Shown piece after piece: positions 31,157 to 36,677 of a stretch of 36,677 nt of DNA; positions within the stretch are counted from its first letter, which is position 1, and each line of letters opens with the position of its first letter. This DNA comes from Subdoligranulum variabile. Its GTDB lineage: Bacteria; Bacillota; Clostridia; Oscillospirales; Ruminococcaceae. The notes beneath the pieces were generated by a model, which was not told the DNA's origin, made no database searches, and worked only from the letters and a program-made list of their open reading frames with translations. Location of the stretch: positions 1 to 36,677 of the forward strand of contig SFOX01000013.1 of the NCBI GenBank assembly GCA_004552305.1, written 5' to 3'. The position numbers and the translations under genes were made by a program.

Positions 31157-32917
31157 TCACTGCCCATCAGCGCTGCTGCTGCCGGGATCGGAGCCGGAAC
31201 TGGCACCGGGATCGGAGCCGGAGCTGGCACCGGAATCGGAGCCGGAACTGGCACCGGAATCGGAGCCGGAACTGGCTCCCGTATCCGGGTTCGTGGTGAG
31301 AGGCGGTGTCGGGGCTTTGACGGTGATGGTCACAGTGGCGTCCACACCGTTGTTCTTGGCATGGATGGTATAGGTGCCGGCGGCATCGGGGCGGAAGGTG
31401 GCGGTGTCACCGCTGGCGGTCCAGCCAATCTCATCGCAGCTCCAGGTGGTGCTGCCGCTGGGGTTGGTAACCTTGGCGGTCAGGGTGATGTCCTGACCGG
31501 GGGCAATTATGCTGCCCTTGTAATCAATGGTAACGGTGGTCGGGTCAGCCTGCACGGTCACCTTGAACTCGGCGCTGGCGTAGGTGCCGTTGATCTCAAT
31601 GCCCGCTTTGATGGTGTAGGTACCGGCGTTGTCGCCCTTGAAGGTGTAGGAGCTGCCGTTGGATTGCAGCTCGCCGTTGACGGCCCACTGCAGCTTGGAG
31701 GAATCGTAGTCCTTCTCGCCCAGCTTGACAAAGCCAGTGACGGTCACGCTTTCGCCCTTCTTGATGGTCACGTCGGAGCGGTCAAGCTTGACCTCGACGC
31801 GGGCGTCGTTGAACATCGCCTTGACGGACTTGCCCGCGCGGGAAACTACGTCCACACGCTTGGCATCGGTGACGCCGTCGCTCCATTTATAGAAAACATA
31901 GCCCTCGGCTGCCACGGCGGTAACGGTGATGCTGTCCCCCTCCTGCGCCTCAATTTCCAGCGCAGGAACGTTGGTCTGACCGTTGCCGGTCAGGCTGCCC
32001 TTGCTTTTGTCCTCCACCTCATAGCTGTACACGATGGGTTCCGGCGTGGGGGTGGGGGTCGGCGTAGCAACGCCCACAGCAGCGGCGGCGCGCTTGGGGA
32101 TATCGTTGGTATCCGGGCGGCGGTCGTCGGTCTGGTAGGCGTGGTTCATTATGTAGTTTGCCAAGGCGGTGGCACCCGAGCGGGACAGCCCGCTGCCGGA
32201 GAAATAGGTGTCCTCCCCATAGCCGGAGTCGGTCTTTAAAACCTCGGCGGTGTTCAGATATTTGCAGTCCAGATCCTCGCACAGGGCGGCAATGCCTTGG
32301 TTGTACTGGTCGATCAGCGTCTGGGTGGCGGCGGCGTTGGTGGAGGATTCCGTCACAGGCACAACACCGGCGGCGATGACATCGCAGTAGGAGTAGGCGG
32401 CCTTGATGTTCTGCAAAAGCTGCTTGTAGTCGGTCAGGAAGGCGGAAACATCGGTGCCGGCGGCGGCATCGGCGCTGCCCAGCGTCACGATGACGCGGCG
32501 GGGCTTCATTTTAGCAATGGCCTGCAGCAGCGTGTAGGAGTTGGAGTCCTCCTCAAAGTTGACGCAGCTTTCGCGTCCCACCTGCGCGACCAGAAGCCCG
32601 TCCTTGCCGACGTACTGGTCCAAGGTGATGCGGCTGTCCTGCGAGAGGGTGACCGCCGTCTGGTCACCGGCAAACACGCTGGAGGTGATGTAGCTGTCGT
32701 CAGCGGTGGTGGCACCCAGCACGGCGGACAGGCTGGTGTCCAGCGGGTAGGCATCGGGGTCGTAGCCGCCCTTTTTGCCGCCCGAGGACGGCTTTGCCAA
32801 AAACGAAGCGGCGATGATGCTGACAATAAGAGCCGCCGCACAGGCTGCCAGCACGATGCAGGCCTTGCGCTGCGTGGGGCTGAGTTCTGCCAAACGGTGG
32901 GAGTTATCGTGACTCAT
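31157..32917 (-). CDS. Membrane-anchored SGNH-like protein with Ig-like domains, catalytic residues missing
   Basis: A 586-residue surface protein. Residues 18-41 are a transmembrane anchor, and a SGNH/GDSL hydrolase-like domain covers about 75-262. The fold is recognisable (DSYITSSVFAGDQ..., RRVIVTLGSAD, LSRSGATALANYI), but the block I Ser is Gln86, the block III Asn is Ala149, and the block V Asp and His align with Ser240 and Gly243, so hydrolysis is unlikely. A PTPTPTP linker (286-292) leads to a beta repeat of the InlB-B/Flg_new type (305-369) and two Ig-like domains (about 373-456 and 460-534). A GASSGSD repeat tail ends the protein. The role is probably ligand or wall binding. ATG 32917 follows AGGAGG. 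Confidence 0.8.
   Translation of the reverse strand: MSHDNSHRLAELSPTQRKACIVLAACAAALIVSIIAASFLAKPSSGGKKGGYDPDAYPLDTSLSAVLGATTADDSYITSSVFAGDQTAVTLSQDSRITLDQYVGKDGLLVAQVGRESCVNFEEDSNSYTLLQAIAKMKPRRVIVTLGSADAAAGTDVSAFLTDYKQLLQNIKAAYSYCDVIAAGVVPVTESSTNAAATQTLIDQYNQGIAALCEDLDCKYLNTAEVLKTDSGYGEDTYFSGSGLSRSGATALANYIMNHAYQTDDRRPDTNDIPKRAAAAVGVATPTPTPTPEPIVYSYEVEDKSKGSLTGNGQTNVPALEIEAQEGDSITVTAVAAEGYVFYKWSDGVTDAKRVDVVSRAGKSVKAMFNDARVEVKLDRSDVTIKKGESVTVTGFVKLGEKDYDSSKLQWAVNGELQSNGSSYTFKGDNAGTYTIKAGIEINGTYASAEFKVTVQADPTTVTIDYKGSIIAPGQDITLTAKVTNPSGSTTWSCDEIGWTASGDTATFRPDAAGTYTIHAKNNGVDATVTITVKAPTPPLTTNPDTGASSGSDSGASSGSDSGASSGSDPGASSGSDPGSSSADGQ
31185..31280. repeat. 24-base tandem repeat coding for the SGNH-like tail
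   Basis: Four copies of a 24-base unit (31185-31208, 31209-31232, 31233-31256, 31257-31280) differ at only a few bases. On the minus strand each encodes eight residues, GASSGSD followed by Pro or Ser. Such near-identical repeats tend to vary in copy number. Confidence 0.9.
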
Positions 32918-33002
32918 GGTACTGTGACCTCCTAGATCAAAAGGCGGGACAAGGTCTTGCAGAAAACCCGGTCGCACCCACAATATTCAGTATATAATGG
33001 TC

Positions 33003-33011
33003 ATTATAACA
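33003..33011 (-). promoter_or_regulatory. Extended -10 promoter of the SGNH-like gene
   Basis: The minus strand reads TGTTATAAT (33011-33003), an extended -10 without a clear -35. A perfect inverted repeat, CAAATTGT (33042-33049) with ACAATTTG (33058-33065), lies upstream and could be an operator. Confidence 0.55.
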
Positions 33012-33094
33012 CAGATGGGCGCCTTTGGGTATGGTTTTTCACAAATTGTCATAGATTACAATTTGGTTACAAACCGAACAGGACAAAACCGCCA

Positions 33095-33124
33095 CAAAAA
33101 ATGCGCCCGCACAGGCGGACGCAT
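33095..33124 (-). terminator. Terminator of the second ABC transporter operon
   Basis: ATGCGCCCGC (33101-33110) and GCGGACGCAT (33115-33124) pair with one G-U around a 4-base loop. The minus strand continues TTTTTG. Confidence 0.88.
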
Positions 33125-33137
33125 TGTAAAATTTTGC

Positions 33138-33932
33138 TTACGACAGCAGCATACGGTCATTGTCCAAGCTGCCGCCGCTGACCTGCTCAAACCGCTGCAG
33201 CAGGTCGCTGACCTGCAGGTTGGCTTTTTCCTCACCGCGCACATCGTAAATGATGTGTCCCTCGTGCATCATGATCAGCCGGTTGCCGTACTTGATGGCA
33301 TCTTTCATATTATGGGTGATCATAAGGGTGGTCAGGTGGTTCTCGCTGACGATCTTCTGCGAAAGCTCCAGCACCTTGGCGGCGGTCTTGGGATCCAACG
33401 CGGCGGTATGCTCGTCCAGCAAAAGCAGCTTGGGGCGCTTGAGCGTTGCCATCAACAGGGTCACGGCCTGACGCTGCCCGCCCGAAAGCAAGCCGACCTT
33501 GCTGGTCATACGGTTTTCCAGCCCTAAATCCAGCGTTTTCAGCAGCTCGTAGTATTCGTCATGCTCTTTTTTGGTGATGCCGATGCGCAGCGTACGCTTG
33601 GCACCGCGCCGGGCAGCCAGCGCAAGGTTTTCGTCAATTTGCATGGTGGCGGCGGTACCCATCATGGGGTCCTGGAACACGCGCCCGATGTACTGTGCGC
33701 GCTTATGCTCCGGCAGGCGGGTGATGTCCTGCCCGTCCACGAGGATCTTGCCCATATCAACGGGCCACACACCGGCAATGGCGTTCAGCATGGTGGACTT
33801 GCCCGCGCCGTTGCCGCCGATAACGGTGACAAAATCGCCGTCCTGCAGGGTCAGCTCCAGCCCGCGCAGGGCAACCTTCTCGTTGACGGTGCCGGCATTA
33901 AAGGTCTTGTAAACATTTTTGATCTCAAGCAT
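33138..33932 (-). CDS. ABC transporter ATPase (COG1101 type)
   Basis: A 264-residue ABC ATPase with Walker A GGNGAGKST, signature LLSGGQRQAVTLLMA and Walker B LLLLDEHTAALDP. The His in place of the usual Pro after LDE is typical of this subfamily, whose partners are TrpX-like binding proteins. It serves the permease encoded just upstream: the two genes overlap by 8 bases (ATGCTTGA). It is the last gene of the operon and is followed by a terminator. Confidence 0.9.
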   Translation of the reverse strand: MLEIKNVYKTFNAGTVNEKVALRGLELTLQDGDFVTVIGGNGAGKSTMLNAIAGVWPVDMGKILVDGQDITRLPEHKRAQYIGRVFQDPMMGTAATMQIDENLALAARRGAKRTLRIGITKKEHDEYYELLKTLDLGLENRMTSKVGLLSGGQRQAVTLLMATLKRPKLLLLDEHTAALDPKTAAKVLELSQKIVSENHLTTLMITHNMKDAIKYGNRLIMMHEGHIIYDVRGEEKANLQVSDLLQRFEQVSGGSLDNDRMLLS

Positions 33933-34872
33933 GGTGCTTCTCCCCTTTCTTGACAGCGGGCTTGGTGAAATACTTGCCCTTCCAGTACGGAATTGCCAGG
34001 AAGGCAGCCACTACCAAGGCGGTCAGCAGCTTGAGGTCGTCGGTGGAAAGCCCCAGACGCAGCACGAAGTTCATGACAATATAGTAGATGATGGCACCGA
34101 TGATGGACGCCAGCAGCTTGAGGGCAAAGTTGCGGAACACGCGGCTGAAGATGACCTCGCCGATGATGACGGCTGCCAGCCCGATGACGATGGCGCCGCG
34201 TCCCATATTGATGTCAGAGAAGCCCTGATACTGCGCCAGCAGACCGCCGGACAGCGCAACCAGACCGTTGGAGATCATAAGCCCCAGAACGGTGGCAACG
34301 TTGGTGTTGATGCCCTGTGCGCGTGCCATATGGCGGTTGGCACCGGTTGCACGTAGGGCGCAGCCCAGCTCGGTGCCGAAAAACCAGTACAGGGCGGCGA
34401 TGGTCACCAGGCAGAAAATGACCAGAATCAAAATGGGGTTGTGCAGGACCATATCGCGCACATAACGCGCGGAAACCAGCAGACCGTATTTATCCACGCT
34501 GATGGGCAGGTTCGCCTTGCCACCGCCGGTACCCGTACCCATAATGCGCAGGTTGACCGAGTACAGCGCCAGCTGGGTCAGGATGCCGGCAAGGATCGCG
34601 GGGATGCCGCAGGCGGTGTGGAAAAGCCCGGTCACAAGCCCTGCCAGCATACCGGCGGCGGTGGCGGCGACCAGCGCCAGCCCCACGGGTACGCCGTTAA
34701 GCACCAGCACGACACAGACTGCACCGCCGGTACCCAAGGAGCCGTCCACGGTCAGATCGGCAACGTCCAGAATACGGTAGGTCAGATACACGCCGATCGC
34801 CATAATGCCCCAGATAAGCCCTTGGGCAACGGCACCGGGCATAGAATTCATCAGGGAAGTAAGGAAAGACAT
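33925..34872 (-). CDS. ABC transporter permease (COG4120 type)
   Basis: A 315-residue membrane protein with about eight to nine helices, related to LivH/RbsC-type permeases. The beginning GAVAQGLIWGIMAIGVYLTYRILDVADLTVDGSLGTGG is characteristic of COG4120, and the ATPase-contact loop is FFGTELGCALRATGANRHMARAQGI. ATG 34872 follows AGAGGAG. The substrate is not shown by sequence; relatives include predicted tryptophan/tyrosine importers. It is preceded by a hairpin and a 165-base gap after the binding-protein gene. Confidence 0.88.
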   Translation of the reverse strand: MSFLTSLMNSMPGAVAQGLIWGIMAIGVYLTYRILDVADLTVDGSLGTGGAVCVVLVLNGVPVGLALVAATAAGMLAGLVTGLFHTACGIPAILAGILTQLALYSVNLRIMGTGTGGGKANLPISVDKYGLLVSARYVRDMVLHNPILILVIFCLVTIAALYWFFGTELGCALRATGANRHMARAQGINTNVATVLGLMISNGLVALSGGLLAQYQGFSDINMGRGAIVIGLAAVIIGEVIFSRVFRNFALKLLASIIGAIIYYIVMNFVLRLGLSTDDLKLLTALVVAAFLAIPYWKGKYFTKPAVKKGEKHHA

Positions 34873-34915
34873 AATAAAACTCCTCTGCGTTGTTTTTGGG
34901 GAAATACCATAAGGC

Positions 34916-34964
34916 AATGCCGCACAATTTGAAGTACCGATACGGCGGGAATTGTGCGGTGTTG
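34916..34964. repeat. AATTGTGCGG inverted-repeat element
   Basis: GCCGCACAATT (34919-34929) is complementary to AATTGTGCGG at 34950-34959, with GGCGGG before the right arm. On the minus-strand mRNA it would form a hairpin between the binding-protein and permease genes. Related copies lie at the left edge and at 30911-30976. Confidence 0.75.
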
Positions 34965-34977
34965 TCATAAGCACCAA

Positions 34978-35016
34978 AACAGCGGGCAAAGCGCTGCTTG
35001 CACTTTTCCCGCTGTT
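34978..35016 (-). terminator. Weak terminator after the binding-protein gene
   Basis: AACAGCGGG (34978-34986) pairs with CCCGCTGTT (35008-35016). On the minus strand it is followed by TTGGTGC, giving a short TTTT run. It parallels the leaky hairpin after livK. Confidence 0.6.
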
Positions 35017-35037
35017 ATGGGTGATGTGTCAGACCAA

Positions 35038-36042
35038 TCAGCCGATGGCTGTGTAATCGTCGGGGATGGTCAGACCCAGCGCCTCACAGTTGGCGGCATT
35101 GTACTTTTTGGTGACGTTGGGGGCGTACTGAACCGGCATGGCGGAAACGTCCGCGCCCTCGGTCAAAATCTTTGCAGCCATCTCGCCGGTGGCGTAGCCA
35201 AGGTCGTAGTAGCTGATGGACAGGGTGGCAACGCCGCAGCCGCTGCAGATGCCCTCCTCGCCGGTGACGGCGGGGACCTTGGCGGGCAGCAGCACGTTGG
35301 CGATGGCTTCGGTGTTGGAGGCGGCGGTGTTGTCGGTGGGGATGTAGATGACGTCGGAGGCGTCAGCGGCGGTCTGCGCCACCGAGGTGACGTCGTTGGT
35401 GTCGGTGAAGGCGTAGCGGCTTACGGTAAAGCCCATGTCGGTCAGGCAGCCCTCCATAACATCGCACTGGTATACCGAGTTCGGCTCGGCGCTGCAGTAC
35501 AAAAGACCCACGTTTTTGGCGTCGGGGAACAGCTCCTGAACCATGGCTGCCTGCTGATCCAGCGGTGCCAGATCGGACGTGCCGGAAATGTTGTTGCCCA
35601 CGGTACCCGTCCAGTCGGAGATGTCCAGCGCGGTGGCGTAGTCGGTGACCGAGGTACCCAGCACGGGGATGGTGGCGGTAGCCTGCGCGGCTGCCTGCAG
35701 GGGTGCGGTGGCGTTTGCCAGAATCAGGTCAACGTTGTTGGAAACAAAGCCGTTTACGATGGTGGCGCAGTTGGCGGAATCGCCCGAGGCGTTCTGCTCG
35801 TCAAACTTAACGGCATCGCCCAGCTTGGCGGTCAGGGCGTCCTTAAAGCCCTGGGTAGCGGCATCCAGAGCCTCGTGCTGTACCAGCTGGCAGATGCCGA
35901 CGGTGTAGGTCTTGGCGGCCGTGCTGTCCGCCGCAGAAGCAGCGGCGGAGGAAGCAGGAGCAGACGAGGACGCGGCACCGCCGCATCCGGCAAGAGCGGC
36001 AGCTATTGCGGCAGCCATGGCAACGGAAATGATTTTTTTCAT
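35038..36042 (-). CDS. ABC transporter substrate-binding lipoprotein (COG2984 type)
   Basis: A 334-residue lipoprotein. The signal peptide ends in the lipobox LAGC with Cys20, followed by an Ala/Ser linker (to about residue 42) and a periplasmic-binding fold of the TrpX/COG2984 family: YTVGICQLVQHEALDAATQGF, VDLILANATAPLQAAAQAT, IPVLGTSVTDYATA and VAQTAADASDVIYIPTDN. Relatives bind aromatic amino acids or other small ligands, and the ligand here is unknown. ATG 36042 follows GGAGGATAAAAAT. It is the first gene of a binding protein-permease-ATPase operon. Confidence 0.9.
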   Translation of the reverse strand: MKKIISVAMAAAIAAALAGCGGAASSSAPASSAAASAADSTAAKTYTVGICQLVQHEALDAATQGFKDALTAKLGDAVKFDEQNASGDSANCATIVNGFVSNNVDLILANATAPLQAAAQATATIPVLGTSVTDYATALDISDWTGTVGNNISGTSDLAPLDQQAAMVQELFPDAKNVGLLYCSAEPNSVYQCDVMEGCLTDMGFTVSRYAFTDTNDVTSVAQTAADASDVIYIPTDNTAASNTEAIANVLLPAKVPAVTGEEGICSGCGVATLSISYYDLGYATGEMAAKILTEGADVSAMPVQYAPNVTKKYNAANCEALGLTIPDDYTAIG

Positions 36043-36128
36043 ATTTTTATCCTCCCAAATTCGGCAGCAGCCTTGGCAGGCGTACCCACTGTTTGGTGCT
36101 GGGGTCCCTCTGTACTGCCGATTTAATG

Positions 36129-36164
36129 CTTTAAAGTATAGCACACTTTAGTGCAGTAAAGCAA
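36129..36164 (-). promoter_or_regulatory. Promoter with putative operator for the second ABC transporter
   Basis: On the minus strand TTGCTT (36164-36159), an 18-base spacer and TATACT (36140-36135). CTTTAAAG (36129-36136) touches the -10, and CTTTA-N6-TAAAG (36146-36161) covers the spacer and part of the -35. Paired sites of this kind suggest a repressor. The leader is about 85 nt, and its ends CGGCAG (36062-36067) and CTGCCG (36115-36120) can pair. Confidence 0.55.
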
Positions 36165-36257
36165 TAGACAATGTAAACAATACAAAGGGTGTTTGGGAAG
36201 AAAATTTTTCTGTATTGACGAAAGGCGGGGCGTTGCGCCTGCGCAGAGTTAAGCAAT

Positions 36258-36495
36258 GTAGGGCGGGGTGACCCACCCCGACGAAAAAGGCTTCCCCCAA
36301 GGGGGAAGCCTTTTATGCGGTTTACCCGTCAGGTCGATTTGCCCGGATGGTTGCGCGGGCGGCATATATGCCGCCCCTACCAACCAACCCGTAAAATGAT
36401 CAACATCGTAAAACCGCGGGCGGGGCGTGCCCCGCCCCTACCCCGCCATGTTTTTTATTGCCCCGTAGGGCGAGGTGACCCCACCCCGCCGAGGA
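36258..36495. repeat. Cluster D of modular palindromic repeats
   Basis: Modules at 36258-36281 (GGGGTGACCCACCCC), 36357-36380 (centre GCATATATGC, as at 15811) and 36418-36441 (centre GGGCGTGCCC, as at 2427). The element at 36461-36495 is an inverted near-copy of about 15708-15740. No gene is seen in 36165-36677. Confidence 0.75.
36285..36314. terminator. Bidirectional terminator-like hairpin
   Basis: A 14-pair perfect stem, AAAAGGCTTCCCCC (36285-36298) with GGGGGAAGCCTTTT (36301-36314). No gene in the window ends here; it may serve a gene to the right on the minus strand. Confidence 0.7.
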
Positions 36496-36500
36496 ATTTT

Positions 36501-36677
36501 GCGGCGGGGACGGGCTGTTCGACTCCTCAGCAGCTCAACATAAAAAGCACACCCCGTGCCGGGATACGGCGGTGGCAATTCGGGAACGCTGATGGGAGTC
36601 TCCCGCGCCCTCGCAAACAGCCCACCGGGCTGATTTGCGCCCCGCTGCGGCGGGGACGGGCTGTTCGACTCCTCAGC
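36501..36677. repeat. Direct repeat of 31 bases at 146-base spacing
   Basis: 36501-36531 and 36647-36677 are identical, both beginning GCGGCGGGGACGGGCTG and ending ACTCCTCAGC. The second copy runs into the window edge, so this may be the start of a tandem array with a 146-base unit. Confidence 0.75.

Noticed and set aside
30977..32239. Gly-rich plus-strand frame with GIGAGTGTGIGAGAGTG repeats
   Set aside because: It is the antisense reading of the SGNH-like gene and its 24-base tandem repeat, with no ribosome site.

Overview
The window reads as chromosomal DNA of a GC-rich gut Firmicute of class Clostridia, probably Oscillospiraceae/Ruminococcaceae (Faecalibacterium, Gemmiger or Subdoligranulum relatives). 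The reasons are the gene order hprK-PHP-ROK kinase-murB-rapZ-whiA-dnaE followed by pfkA, the DUF951 and DUF4364 families, lipoprotein binding proteins with Ala/Ser-rich linkers, AGGAGG ribosome sites, and many intergenic GC-rich palindromes ending in CCCCTAC. The genus is inferred from recall; no search was run. Most of the DNA is ordinary housekeeping sequence, with no phage, IS element, CRISPR array or rRNA.

Layout. 1-2.3 kb (+): a rhomboid protease, then a MATE exporter behind a leader with a terminator/antiterminator arrangement. 2.7 kb (-): tRNA-Ala(GGC) with its own consensus promoter and terminator. 2.85-7.82 kb (-): a tightly overlapped operon DUF951-prfA-sua5-coaE-lytic transglycosylase-M18 aminopeptidase. 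7.95-9.5 kb (+): an S1-domain RNA-binding protein and a DUF4364 regulator. 9.9-14.7 kb (-): a complete branched-chain amino acid ABC importer, livK-H-M-G-F. 15-15.6 kb (+): xpt. 16-17.7 kb (-): rpsB-tsf. 17.9-18.9 kb (-): pfkA. 19-28 kb (-): a seven-gene operon hprK-PHP-ROK-murB-rapZ-whiA-dnaE joining carbon catabolite control, wall precursor synthesis, cell-cycle regulation and replication. 28.2-33 kb (-): an ABC-F ATPase, a HAD phosphatase, a 49-residue acidic peptide gene and a membrane-anchored SGNH-like protein that has lost its catalytic residues. 33.1-36 kb (-): a second ABC importer (binding lipoprotein, permease, ATPase; COG2984/4120/1101 type).

Four intergenic gaps (about 2.36-2.6, 9.59-9.81, 15.64-15.93 and 36.26-36.5 kb) are filled with modular palindromes whose arms and tail are constant while the centres change but stay self-complementary. 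A second short repeat built on AATTGTGCGG occurs three times near transcription-unit junctions. Several promoters pair TTGCAA with a consensus -10 at exactly 17 bp.

The best candidates for undescribed biology are (i) the leader of the MATE gene, which has the geometry of a riboswitch or attenuator but matches no class I recognise, (ii) the catalytically dead SGNH protein with Ig-like domains and the acidic small protein encoded right after it, and (iii) the modular palindromes.
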